The notes beneath the pieces were generated by a model. The model was not told where the DNA came from and searched no databases. It saw only the letters and a program-made list of their open reading frames with translations. A DNA stretch of 64,000 bases from an uncultured Bacillota bacterium (GTDB taxonomy: Bacteria > Bacillota > Clostridia > Peptostreptococcales > Anaerovoracaceae), in contig CAKMKG010000017.1 in assembly GCA_927441425.1 (NCBI GenBank), forward strand, positions 1 to 64,000, given 5' to 3'. Of this stretch, positions 34,460 through 43,442 are shown piece after piece. Both the position numbers and the translations under genes were made by a program. Position 1 is the stretch's first letter; each line of letters begins with the position of its first letter.

Positions 34460-35401
34460 ATCGATGGCATTATAATGCAAATTTAGATCCTCGATCACGT
34501 TTTTGATAGTGTCTCTTAACGCCGCTGGTGTTATAGATAGAACCTGTTTTCCATAAGAGATAAAATAATTCGCTATAAATTTTTCTTCTCCTGCGTTATA
34601 AAAACCATTGATGTAATAGCGGTCTTCATTTATTATAAGTTTCATTGAGGGATAGTTTTCTTTATGAAATTTGTCTACACCTTTTTGTGTGACCTCAACA
34701 TTAAAATTAACTGCATCTTTATCCTTGTAAATCAATTCGGCAGCTTTTTTAAATTCAGATACCGCTTTGGGTTCATACTGGGAACATTCTTTTACAGATA
34801 CAATTTTATCACAACGAAAAACCTGCGGCCTTTCTGTCTTAAAATTGTATGCGGTTGAGTACCATTGTCCAAAGGATGATGAGATATCAAAAAATTGCAC
34901 AAAATAGCTTCGACTCCCATTATCCTTTTTGTATTTTACTTCACATACTTTACCTTCTATCGCAAAGTTTAGCACATCTCTTAAACAATGACTTTCGTTA
35001 AAGTGTTTTATCACTCCCATATTCAATATGGCTTCCATTTTATTTAGGCTGCTGATTTTTTCATCAGACAAACACATTTCAAATTTTTGCTTCAGTGCTT
35101 TTGTACAAAGATGAAATGGTGTCGTTTGGTAATCACTTAGCGTAAGCATCGCAAAGTAGAGTGCATACAGTTCGTCTACGCTGAAAACAATCGGAGATAA
35201 TAATCTGTTTGGTAAGATACCATAAAATCCATTTCGACCCACTTGCGAATAGATCGGCATTCCGATTTCTTCAAGGGATTGTATATCACGTAAAGCGGTA
35301 CTTCTTGAAATCTGGTATTGATTCATAATCTCTTTTAAGTTAAAAAAGTTTTTATCGTTCAAATAGATCATCAAATTACTCAATCGTTCTGATTTTCTCA
35401 T
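34448..35401 (-). CDS. WYL-domain transcriptional regulator (YafY type)
   Basis: 317-residue regulator with an N-terminal HTH (FNLKEIMNQYQISRSTALRD, about 19-38) and a WYL-type ligand-binding region (about 140-220, FGQWYSTAYNFKTERPQVFR), plus the usual C-terminal extension. It is transcribed away from a PNPOx-like gene; a perfect palindrome of 25 bases lies between them, so it probably controls both. Confidence 0.88.
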   Translation of the reverse strand: MRKSERLSNLMIYLNDKNFFNLKEIMNQYQISRSTALRDIQSLEEIGMPIYSQVGRNGFYGILPNRLLSPIVFSVDELYALYFAMLTLSDYQTTPFHLCTKALKQKFEMCLSDEKISSLNKMEAILNMGVIKHFNESHCLRDVLNFAIEGKVCEVKYKKDNGSRSYFVQFFDISSSFGQWYSTAYNFKTERPQVFRCDKIVSVKECSQYEPKAVSEFKKAAELIYKDKDAVNFNVEVTQKGVDKFHKENYPSMKLIINEDRYYINGFYNAGEEKFIANYFISYGKQVLSITPAALRDTIKNVIEDLNLHYNAIDSNP

Positions 35402-35424
35402 ATCTAATCACTCCTTATATACTT

Positions 35425-35449
35425 AAAGGTATCATGTTATGATACCTTT
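35425..35449. promoter_or_regulatory. Perfect palindrome between WYL regulator and PNPOx-like gene
   Basis: 11-bp arms aaaggtatcat (35425-35435) and atgataccttt (35439-35449) around gtt, 24 bases upstream of the WYL start and 46 bases upstream of the PNPOx-like start. Likely operator of the WYL regulator. Confidence 0.8.
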
Positions 35450-35494
35450 TTCAAGTAGAATGAAGCTATTATAAGAAAAGGAGTTGAAATAATC

Positions 35495-35911
35495 ATGAAC
35501 GCACAAAAGGAATTCAGCCGGATGATGGCAACACAATTGGAGATTGCTCTTGCTTCCAGTAGTTCCAATATTCCCAATGTAAGACTTGTCAATTTTGTTT
35601 TTGATCAGAAGAAGAAAACCATTTATTTTACAACCTTCGGTGATAACGAAAAGGTGAAAGAATTCGAATTAAATAATAATGTTGCAATCACAACAATACC
35701 GAAAAGTGGAAATGAACATGTAAGAGCAAAAGGAATCATCAAGAAAAGTGAATTATCTATTCTTGACGTAGCAGAAGCTTTTAATAGTAAAATCCCTGGT
35801 TACGCCGATACAATTGAACAGGCTGGCCAATTTCTAGTCCTGTATGAGATTAATTTTGATGAAGCGATTGTTACATTGGATTTCATGGATACAGATACGA
35901 TTCGTTTGTAG
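35495..35911 (+). CDS. Pyridoxamine 5'-phosphate oxidase-like flavin-binding protein
   Basis: 138-residue split-barrel protein. Pattern: PNVRLVNFVFDQKKKTIYFT, TFGDNEKVKEFELNNNVAIT, RAKGIIKKS. Such small members bind FMN, F420 or heme, and most have no known reaction. The start follows aaaaggagtt. Divergent from the WYL regulator; likely its target. Confidence 0.82.
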   Translation: MNAQKEFSRMMATQLEIALASSSSNIPNVRLVNFVFDQKKKTIYFTTFGDNEKVKEFELNNNVAITTIPKSGNEHVRAKGIIKKSELSILDVAEAFNSKIPGYADTIEQAGQFLVLYEINFDEAIVTLDFMDTDTIRL

Positions 35912-35938
35912 CAAAAGTGCTGGGTCACAACATCGGAG

Positions 35939-35968
35939 ATGAAGATCTTTTTTTAAGATCTTCATTTC
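35939..35968. terminator. Bidirectional terminator
   Basis: Perfect 10-bp arms atgaagatct (35939-35948) and agatcttcat (35956-35965) with a T-rich loop and flanks, between two converging genes. The 3' arm overlaps the last codons of the DUF3021 gene. Confidence 0.65.
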
Positions 35969-36396
35969 AATCTGTTCTTCTTTTCTATATATTCCATCAA
36001 CTTAATATTCGTCCGCTTATACCTGCTGTAATCCAGAATATTTGCCGAAATAATGATCACAAAGGCTATGATAAGAACAATGATTAAATCTGTGAGGGAG
36101 AAATTCTCAACTCCGGAATAATATAATGACAATATCACGATTAGTGTGATAAACAGAGCAGTCAGGTTATTGATTATAAAATACGTGCTTGGTTTCGCTA
36201 TCTTTATCGGAAGCAATGCCATAACGAAAACAATGGCTGCACCGATAAAAAGTCCAACGATGCCGCTGATAAAGACACATAAAAACAACGATTTCAAATC
36301 CGGCATCGGATTCAGTGCGATCTGAGCGAACAGACCAATCAGTGCTCCAATCACGAAGGAATATAGAATATTATTTATATCGATTTTATCCAACAT
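35962..36396 (-). CDS. DUF3021 membrane protein
   Basis: 144-residue protein with four membrane spans and a basic tail (YSRYKRTNIKLMEYIEKKNR). DUF3021 proteins are regularly encoded next to LytTR regulators and are thought to hold them inactive at the membrane. Here it follows the LytTR gene by 10 bases. Confidence 0.82.
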   Translation of the reverse strand: MLDKIDINNILYSFVIGALIGLFAQIALNPMPDLKSLFLCVFISGIVGLFIGAAIVFVMALLPIKIAKPSTYFIINNLTALFITLIVILSLYYSGVENFSLTDLIIVLIIAFVIIISANILDYSRYKRTNIKLMEYIEKKNRLK

Positions 36397-36406
36397 AACT
36401 TAGCTC

Positions 36407-36949
36407 CTATATATTCAAGATTTTTTTTAATGCCTTTGCGTAAAATCTTGAAACCTCCAATTCCTGTTTATTCCTTAATACCAACACCAGCCGACCATTG
36501 AACCAGGGTATAATTTCCTTCACATTTATTAAATTAACAAGCTGTGATTTATTAATACGGATGATGCCATGAAAGCTTAATGTTTCTTCGTAGTATTGCA
36601 AGGTGTTTTTTAGATAATAGAGCTCTTTCTCTGAATAACACATGATTTCGGACCCGTGAGCATCAATATGATAGATCTCCTGAATCGGAACCAAGCTGTA
36701 TCTGTTTTTTGAAAACCCCGTAACCGTCTCCGGAACGCCTTGTTTTAATTCACTTTCATTATTTAGCAGTGCGATCGCGTCCATATAATCGATGGGATCA
36801 AAAATGATCACAAGCTTTTCGGGAGGAATCTCAAACCCACGCTCAACCAAGATGATTTTTGCATCATCTGAGAGATTGATTCCTGATTTGGAAAAAATCC
36901 GACTCATTTTCTCTTTTATTTGCGCAGAGCAAAATAATTGAATATCCAT
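36407..36949 (-). CDS. LytTR-domain transcriptional regulator
   Basis: 180-residue regulator. ATG 36949 is preferred over the TTG at 36958. The LytTR DNA-binding domain fills the C-terminal half (VPIQEIYHIDAHGSEIMCYS, FHGIIRINKSQLVNL, WFNGRLVLVLRNKQELEVSR). The N-terminal 80 residues lack a receiver domain. With DUF3021 it forms a LytTR regulatory pair; the target genes are not evident. Confidence 0.85.
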   Translation of the reverse strand: MDIQLFCSAQIKEKMSRIFSKSGINLSDDAKIILVERGFEIPPEKLVIIFDPIDYMDAIALLNNESELKQGVPETVTGFSKNRYSLVPIQEIYHIDAHGSEIMCYSEKELYYLKNTLQYYEETLSFHGIIRINKSQLVNLINVKEIIPWFNGRLVLVLRNKQELEVSRFYAKALKKILNI

Positions 36950-36964
36950 TTGCACCAACCTGTG

Positions 36965-38162
36965 TTATTCTTTCAACCGATTCACAATCATTAATGTTTT
37001 CGCAAGGAAAGGGACGCTTTCTTCCATAAAATTTATCGAACCAAAATTAGCGATGATGTGAATATCATTGGATGGATCATACATCATAAATGTTGCGCTG
37101 GAACCTACGCCGCCGTAGATATTCGGCAAGTCGCTCAGAAAAAATGAGAATTCCCCGAAACGAAACTCCATCATGCCAAGCCCATAGTAAACACCATTGA
37201 TATAGTTCTTATTGAAATCCGTCATCTGCTTCAACGTATCAATTCTAACCAATTTCCCTTCATTCAGCGCCTTGCTGAATTTTAACAGGTCTCATCGTTG
37301 TCACCAAACCTCCGCCGGACCAGTCAAAGCTTAACGCATTGGTGTCTGATAAATCAATGCCATTGGCATACACTTCCAGTATATCATATTTATGAGAAGT
37401 ATTTGGTTTTGATTTAAATATTAGATTGGTATGATTCATCTCCAGCGGATCGAAAATTCTCTCATGGAGCACCTCATGAAATTGCTGCCCGGTTACAGTT
37501 TCTATGAGAAATCCAAGCAAGATGTACCCTGTATCAGAATAATGAAATACCTCTCCCGGCCTTGCAATTGCCTTTTGTTTTTCTCGGGTAAAGGAAACCA
37601 GCTCATGTGGAGACCACACCTTATTTTGGTCTGTTATTATGATCTCAAGCATGGTGTCGCCCTGTGACACCGGGTCTTCATAATAGTCCCCGATACCCGA
37701 CGTATGACCGAGCAACTGCTTGATCGTCACCTGATCCTTATAATCGACTCCTTCGTAAACAAACAAACCTTCAAGCAGAGTATCATCAAGATACCTTGAA
37801 ATGAAATCATCATAACGAATCCCACCGTCTTCGCAAAGCATGCCGATCAAAGCAGCCGTAAATGTCTTTCCAATGCTGGCGGAATAGTACGGATGATCCA
37901 CTGTGACAGGCTCAGCAAAATCCTTCCCCGTATTACCTGCCGCATATGTCTCGTTCAGGTGAAGTTTATCTGAATAGATCGTCAGCAAGGCACTGGAAAT
38001 CTCATCATGCTCATTGACCATGTTCGTAAGTTCCCGATCAATCATGATATTCATTTCATCTTTTGATAGGGGCCCATTTGCTATGGAAAGAACAATAACT
38101 CCTGTCATCATGATTAGCACGAATGCGATCGGAATCAAGTACCTCTTCTTTATACGTTTCAT
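36965..38162 (-). pseudogene. Serine hydrolase (beta-lactamase/DD-peptidase family), frameshifted
   Basis: An exported serine hydrolase split in two frames. The first part (38162-37260) has a membrane anchor or signal, the catalytic SASIGKT (SxxK), YSDTGY (YxN-like) and HTSG motifs. After GGGLVTTMR the frame slips: the +1 reading continues as LLKFSKALNEGKLVRIDTLK into the second part (37252-36965), which carries the remaining C-terminal barrel. The slip lies near 37288-37292. A single indel explains it; sequencing error is possible. Confidence 0.85.
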
Positions 38163-38289
38163 AATTTGCCTCCCAATTCATTGTACTCTGATGCAATCAT
38201 TCTACTTTATAAATACATTTTTGTACTTTAAACCTGATAAGTGGTCTTAAAATGGTTATGAGAAGCGACCGAGAAAAACAATATGTTAG

Positions 38290-38320
38290 GCGCTGCATTA
38301 AAATTAATAATGTAGTGCTT
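38290..38320 (+). other. Hairpin in the gap before mtlA
   Basis: Arms gcgctgcatt and aatgtagtgc pair fully over 10 positions with G-U pairs around a 9-base loop, followed by AT-rich sequence. Function unclear; it could end transcription entering the region. The rest of the 352-base gap holds the mtlA promoter region. Confidence 0.4.
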
Positions 38321-38416
38321 TAAAATTATCTGATATAATTAAGCACAGTATAATAAGAAAATTTTCTATAGTCGAAACTTTTCTACGGAAACGTTCTAAA
38401 ATCAGAATCATCAAAA

Positions 38417-38439
38417 TTGTCAGCAGGACGTCATGACAA
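38417..38439 (+). promoter_or_regulatory. Candidate MtlR activator site
   Basis: Inverted arms TTGTCA (38417-38422) and TGACAA (38434-38439) with an 11-base spacer, centred about 64 bases upstream of the predicted transcript start. The arms match the outer parts of the MtlR site described in Bacillus relatives (TTGNCA ... TGNCAA), though the spacer is longer than usual. Confidence 0.6.
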
Positions 38440-38456
38440 GATTGGTTTTCTTTAAA

Positions 38457-38485
38457 TTGCATATCCTTTTCCCTACGTTTACTAT
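38457..38485 (+). promoter_or_regulatory. mtlA promoter
   Basis: TTGCAT (38457-38462), 17-base spacer, TACTAT (38480-38485), 30 bases before the mtlA start. The imperfect -35 fits a promoter that needs an activator. Confidence 0.6.
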
Positions 38486-38514
38486 TAGGGTAAAATAATA
38501 AGGGAGGTAAAGTT

Positions 38515-39957
38515 ATGAGCAATGCAAAAGTCAATACAGAGCCAAACAACAGTCTTAATTTCAAGGCTAGCGTTCAGAAATTCGGGGGCTTCATGGCCGG
38601 CATGATCATACCCAATATTGGAGCGATCCTAGCGTGGGGTCTTATTACAATGTTCGTTATACCAACAGGATGGATTCCGAATGAGTACCTGGCGCAAACG
38701 GTCGGCCCTATGATTAAATGGCTGATCCCGATTCTGGTGGGCTTCACAGGGGGAAGACTTGTATATGGCATACGAGGCGGTGTCGTAGGTGCAATTGCGA
38801 CATATGGTATTATTGTTGGTGCTTCCATTCCAATGATTCTTGGCGCCATGATCATGGGTCCATTAGGCGGATGGGTGGCAAGGGCCTTTGACAGGGCTAT
38901 CGAAGGCAGAATTCGAACAGGTTTTGAAATGCTTGTAGATACTTTCTCAGCAGGTATTATGGGAGCACTGCTTTCCATATTTGCCTTTGTGATCGCGGAG
39001 CCTATCGTAACCGCTATTTCAACAACATTAGGAAGTTTTGCCGAAGCGGTAACGGCTGCAGGACTTCTTCCTCTCATCGCCATCGTGATTGAGCCTGGCA
39101 AGATATTGTTCCTAAACAACGCAATCAACCATGGCGTATTGGGTCCATTGGGAATCCAGCAAGTTGCAGAAATGGGCAAATCAGTATTCTTCCTGCTGGA
39201 AAGCAACCCGGGCCCTGGTCTTGGTGTTCTCCTTGCCTTCAGCTTTTTTGGAAAAGGAGCCGCAAAGCAGTCAGCACCCGGTGCATTGGTGATTCATTTC
39301 TTCGGTGGGATTCACGAAGTATATTTCCCGTACATACTGATGAAGCCTTTGCTTATCCTAGCTGTAATCGGCGGTGGAATAAGTGCTAACTTCACTTTCG
39401 TAATTCTGAATGCAGGACTGGTTGCAACTCCGTCCCCCGGAAGCATATTTGCAGAGATGGCCATGTCTCCGAAAGGCGGACACCTGCCGGTACTAGCAGG
39501 AATAGCAGTGGGAGCAGTTGTATCCTTCCTCATCGCTTCTGTAATTCTTAAGAGGGATAAGTCAATGGATGACTTGGATGAAGACTCCTTGAATATGGCA
39601 AAGAAAATGACTGCCATGATGAAGGCGGAGAGCAAGGGGCAGAAGACGGTAAGTTCCGTAGCGCCTGTATTCAGTTCCGCAGTGCCTAAGAGTATTATAT
39701 TCGCCTGTGAAGCAGGCATGGGATCTTCCGCAATGGGAGAATCAATCCTTAAGAAAAAGATTAAAGAGGCCGGACTGGAGATTGAGGTCAAACATTCTGC
39801 AGTGAATGCATTAACCGCTGATGCAGAGGTCATTTTTACCCAGGAAAGCCTGGCTGGCAGAGCTGCTCAGGTTGCACCAAACGCAGAAATTATAACGATT
39901 AAGAATTTCCTCGAGCAAAACGCATATGACGAATATCTAAGCAGGTTTAAGAATTAA
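38515..39957 (+). CDS. mtlA: Mannitol-type PTS EIICB component
   Basis: 480-residue membrane permease/phosphotransferase. The EIIC part (about 15-345) has the mannitol-type signatures [54 protein letters not shown] and [16 protein letters not shown] linker leads to EIIB (about 390-480) with the phospho-cysteine in [15 protein letters not shown]. It imports and phosphorylates a hexitol, most likely D-mannitol. First gene of the PTS operon, with reggaggt-type ribosome site ggaggt. Confidence 0.95.
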   Translation: MSNAKVNTEPNNSLNFKASVQKFGGFMAGMIIPNIGAILAWGLITMFVIPTGWIPNEYLAQTVGPMIKWLIPILVGFTGGRLVYGIRGGVVGAIATYGIIVGASIPMILGAMIMGPLGGWVARAFDRAIEGRIRTGFEMLVDTFSAGIMGALLSIFAFVIAEPIVTAISTTLGSFAEAVTAAGLLPLIAIVIEPGKILFLNNAINHGVLGPLGIQQVAEMGKSVFFLLESNPGPGLGVLLAFSFFGKGAAKQSAPGALVIHFFGGIHEVYFPYILMKPLLILAVIGGGISANFTFVILNAGLVATPSPGSIFAEMAMSPKGGHLPVLAGIAVGAVVSFLIASVILKRDKSMDDLDEDSLNMAKKMTAMMKAESKGQKTVSSVAPVFSSAVPKSIIFACEAGMGSSAMGESILKKKIKEAGLEIEVKHSAVNALTADAEVIFTQESLAGRAAQVAPNAEIITIKNFLEQNAYDEYLSRFKN

Positions 39958-39971
39958 TCAAAAATGAGGTT

Positions 39972-42035
39972 ATGAACTGTATGGATCGTTTTACTGTCAG
40001 GCAAAAGTTCATATTAAGCAATTTGATTGAGAAGGGTCCTTTACCGGTAAAGGACCTCTCTCATCAGATTGACGTCAGCGAGCGTACCATCATGCGTGAG
40101 GTGTCCTCAATGAATGACTTGCTGAAAAAATACAAACTGAGGATATCCGAATGTGGAGGTAAGCTGGTCTTAAGCGGAAGTCAGAAAGATATCGAAATGA
40201 CTCGTATGCTTTTTGACAGGATACCTCCTTTGTGGCTGCTTACCCACGAGCAAAGGCAGGTGCTGATCACAGCACAGCTGCTACTGGCAAAGGAGCCGAT
40301 TAAATCAGCGTATTTTGGTTGTCAATTTAATGTAGTAGAGGGCACAATCATTTTTTACCTCGATAAAATAGAAGGCTGGCTTAGGACGAAAAATTTAAAG
40401 CTCATAAGAAGAAGGGGATATGGTCTTGAAGTCATCGGCTCCGATTGGAGTAAAAGAAATGCTTTTGCGGAGCTTCTGTATCATTACAAACCCATAAGCG
40501 AGCTTCTGGCATTCTTGTATGAGGATAATAACGACTACTCACTTCTTGCATTTTTTGAAGTTACCTTCGGAGAAAAGCTTGTTGCCGATGTAAAGGGCAT
40601 GCTGAAGAAACTGTATTCAGAAAGCAATATGCTGAAGTCCAACGATGTTGACAATTTTAGCACATTCATTCATTTGTTGCTGTCAATCGAGAGAACCCGC
40701 AGCAATATGAGGATTGACCTGCCGGAGGATCTCATAAAAGATACATTAGCCACCTACGAGTTTTCTATCATAAATGACATTGCTGATGTACTGAATAATA
40801 ATGGAATAAATCTTCCTGAAAGTGAACTTGCATATCTTGCAATTCACCTTATGGAGGACAGAAATAGATATACTGATGACAATGTTCCGATGGAGCTAGG
40901 CATCGACCTTGAGGACTCAGTCAGAGAAATCATATATATTACAGGAAAAAGGCTGAATATGACAATCCAATGTGATGATCAGCTTATGAGCGGTCTCAGA
41001 CAGCACATAAATCCTGCATTATACAGGCTTACGATGGGGCTGGAGGTAAGAAACCCCATAATCAATGATATCAAGGAGTATTACAAGGACTTATATGAAG
41101 CAGTTGATTATGCATGTAGGCTTGTTTTTTCAAAATACAACCTCATGATACCTGCCAATGAAGTGGGCTATGTGACGATGCATGTGGGTGCGGCTATAGA
41201 AAGGCAACACGTGTATGAAAGCAGGTTGCGGGTTTTGGTAATCTGCCCGAATGGGATCAGCACTGCGAGGATTCTATTAGGAAAGCTTAAAAGCAAATTC
41301 CCGGAAATCAATGAGGTTGAGGTATGCTCCCTAAGGGAAATGGATGATAAAATAAAGGGAAACTATGACATTATACTGTCAACGGTAGAGGTAAGTAAGA
41401 AGCTAGACAAAGACATACTATACATATCACCGTTTCTGCCAGGCAAGGATGTGGAAAAGGTAAGCGCGCTGATTAAGATCAAGACAGGGGAAGGTGCCAA
41501 TATGAAAAGGCCTTTGACTGCAGGGTTTTACGAAGAGATCGGAGAGACTGAGGCGGACTTTGCTGCGGCGGACAATATGTTTAAGAACATCATGCTCAAA
41601 AGCGTTGCATGTGATACGATCCGGAACACGATTCGTGAAATTGTCCGTGAGCTTTATGACACCGGAGTGATCGCTGAGACCGATAAGGTTGAAAATCAGA
41701 TCTTAAAGAGAGAGGCAAAGGGAAGTGTCGTGATTCCAGGCAGACATGTAGCTCTGGTTCATATAAGGACAGAAGAAATCGATTCCCCCTTTGTAGGCAT
41801 CTTCAGGACGGAGCATTATATCGAAATGAAAAGCGCGGGTTTCTCTGTAGAAAATGTGGATACCATTTTGGTTATGCTTGCAAGGAAAAACGAGAGGGAT
41901 TATATTCTTGAGATGCTCGGCAGAATCAGCGCTTCACTGGTAGAGAGCGAGAGCTTCGTCAATGTATTGAGATTTGGAGATATCACAGATATTAGAAATG
42001 AACTGATAAAAATAATCAACAGGGAGGAAAGCTGA
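39972..42035 (+). CDS. mtlR: MtlR-type PTS-regulated transcriptional activator
   Basis: 687-residue regulator with the MtlR layout: N-terminal HTH (LSHQIDVSERTIMREVSS, about 27), second HTH/Mga-like region, two PRD domains (conserved His in AIHLMED and TMHVGAAIE), EIIB-like domain with Cys in VICPNGISTARI (about 420) and C-terminal EIIA-like domain with a His in RHVALVHIRTEE. Phosphorylation by HPr and EII components tunes activity. Two starts 9 bases apart are possible (39972, 39981). Probable activator of the operon it sits in. Confidence 0.92.
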   Translation: MNCMDRFTVRQKFILSNLIEKGPLPVKDLSHQIDVSERTIMREVSSMNDLLKKYKLRISECGGKLVLSGSQKDIEMTRMLFDRIPPLWLLTHEQRQVLITAQLLLAKEPIKSAYFGCQFNVVEGTIIFYLDKIEGWLRTKNLKLIRRRGYGLEVIGSDWSKRNAFAELLYHYKPISELLAFLYEDNNDYSLLAFFEVTFGEKLVADVKGMLKKLYSESNMLKSNDVDNFSTFIHLLLSIERTRSNMRIDLPEDLIKDTLATYEFSIINDIADVLNNNGINLPESELAYLAIHLMEDRNRYTDDNVPMELGIDLEDSVREIIYITGKRLNMTIQCDDQLMSGLRQHINPALYRLTMGLEVRNPIINDIKEYYKDLYEAVDYACRLVFSKYNLMIPANEVGYVTMHVGAAIERQHVYESRLRVLVICPNGISTARILLGKLKSKFPEINEVEVCSLREMDDKIKGNYDIILSTVEVSKKLDKDILYISPFLPGKDVEKVSALIKIKTGEGANMKRPLTAGFYEEIGETEADFAAADNMFKNIMLKSVACDTIRNTIREIVRELYDTGVIAETDKVENQILKREAKGSVVIPGRHVALVHIRTEEIDSPFVGIFRTEHYIEMKSAGFSVENVDTILVMLARKNERDYILEMLGRISASLVESESFVNVLRFGDITDIRNELIKIINREES

Positions 42036-42478
42036 TGAACAAGCTGATTTTGAATGAAGGAAACATCTTATTGAATGCCGCGTCTGAGGGCAAGTATGAA
42101 GCCATTGAAAGGGCCGGAAGACTTTTGGCAGACAATGGTTACGTAGATCCGGATTATATAGAGGGCATGAGAAAAAGGGAGATAGAAGTAACGACATACA
42201 TTGGTAACGGCATCGCCATTCCCCATGGAACATCTGAGTATGTTACGCATATTAAAGAGTCCGGAATCGTGGTTTTGCAGTATCCGGAGGGGGTGGATTT
42301 CGGTGAGGGGAATCTCGCATATATCCTCATCGGAATCGCGGGCAAGAATGATGAACATTTGGAAATCCTGTCCTCTATCGCGCTTGTATGTCAGGATGAG
42401 AACAATGTAAGCGAGCTCAGGCATGCAGTTGCCAAGGAGGAAATCATATCCATACTGACAGAAGGTGATCATAGATGA
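42035..42478 (+). CDS. mtlF: Mannitol-type PTS EIIA component
   Basis: 147-residue EIIA of the mannitol/fructose family with the active-site His in NGIAIPHGTSEYV (about 66). It passes phosphate from HPr to the EIIB cysteine of MtlA. Its start overlaps the mtlR stop and its stop overlaps the next start by 4 bases, so translation is coupled. Confidence 0.95.
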   Translation: MNKLILNEGNILLNAASEGKYEAIERAGRLLADNGYVDPDYIEGMRKREIEVTTYIGNGIAIPHGTSEYVTHIKESGIVVLQYPEGVDFGEGNLAYILIGIAGKNDEHLEILSSIALVCQDENNVSELRHAVAKEEIISILTEGDHR

Positions 42479-43407
42479 TCAAAACCGTGACTTTAAACCC
42501 AGCCGTGGATAAAACTGTTGAAATCAATGATTTTGAAGTAGGCAAAGTCAACAGGATTTCTTTCATGAGGCTGGATGCAGGGGGAAAAGGAATTAATGTA
42601 TCCAAGACGATCAAAGCTTTGGATGGAAGCAGTATCGCCACAGGGTTTCTTGCAGGACGAAATGGCGATTATATCAAGGACTATCTGAATCGAATGCAAG
42701 TCTCCAGTGATTTCCTATTTGTAAAAGGAGAAACACGAACAAATTTGAAGGTAGTAGACAGAAGGAACCAAACCAATACAGATATCAATGAACCGGGCCT
42801 TATTGAGGTAATGGAAGAGGATCTAAGCCGGCTTGAGCACAAGATATTCTCAGATATGAGGAAAGATGATATTCTGATCCTGTCGGGTAGCATACCTTCT
42901 AATGTACCGGTGGATATTTACAGGGATTGGACTGAAAGAGCCAACAAATCAGGGATAAGGGTATTGCTGGATGCAGACGGAGAACTCCTGAGAGAGGGAA
43001 TCAAGGCAAGTCCTTATATGGTCAAGCCGAATATTGAGGAGCTGGAGAGCCTGCTGAAAAGCAAGCTTACTGGCATGGATGAAATTGTGCGTGCAGGGCG
43101 AAGCCTGCTTGATATGGGAATAGAGATGGCAATCATTTCCCTTGGAGCTGACGGGGCAGTTTTCTTTCATGGGGAACATGCAATCTACGCAGAAGGGCTT
43201 AAGGTAGTGGTTAAGAGTACGGTGGGGGCAGGAGATGCAATGGTGGCTGCGTTTGCGATTGCGATTTCAAGAGATGAGCCGTTCGAGAAGGCCGTTGCTT
43301 TTTCTGTTGCAGCAGGTACTGCAAATGTTGCCAGTGAAGGAACACTGCCGCCGGCGTGGAAGGACGTACTGCATTATGAGGCTCAAGTGAATTTAAAATA
43401 TTTGTAA
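42475..43407 (+). CDS. fruK: 1-phosphofructokinase family hexose kinase
   Basis: 310-residue PfkB-family kinase. TLNPAVDKTVEI at the N-terminus, LDAGGKGINVSK (about 35-46), SGSIPSNVP (about 140) and the catalytic loop TVGAGDAMVAAF (about 246) identify the FruK/LacC branch. It would phosphorylate fructose 1-phosphate to fructose 1,6-bisphosphate. Finding it here in place of mannitol-1-phosphate 5-dehydrogenase suggests the operon forms a ketose 1-phosphate. Tagatose-6-phosphate is an alternative substrate. Confidence 0.9.
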   Translation: MIKTVTLNPAVDKTVEINDFEVGKVNRISFMRLDAGGKGINVSKTIKALDGSSIATGFLAGRNGDYIKDYLNRMQVSSDFLFVKGETRTNLKVVDRRNQTNTDINEPGLIEVMEEDLSRLEHKIFSDMRKDDILILSGSIPSNVPVDIYRDWTERANKSGIRVLLDADGELLREGIKASPYMVKPNIEELESLLKSKLTGMDEIVRAGRSLLDMGIEMAIISLGADGAVFFHGEHAIYAEGLKVVVKSTVGAGDAMVAAFAIAISRDEPFEKAVAFSVAAGTANVASEGTLPPAWKDVLHYEAQVNLKYL

Positions 43408-43442
43408 AGATGCCGATTTGAAATTTTGTGGAGGACAAATAT

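Noticed and set aside
38385-38398. Catabolite-repression (cre) site before mtlA
   Set aside because: cggaaacgttctaa deviates at two key positions, including the final C; too weak to call.
38304-38564. 86-codon minus-strand frame overlapping the mtlA start
   Set aside because: Overlaps mtlA and its promoter, no ribosome site and no known motif.
38574-39206. 210-codon minus-strand frame opposite mtlA
   Set aside because: Mirror of hydrophobic codons in a clear EIIC gene; no ribosome site.
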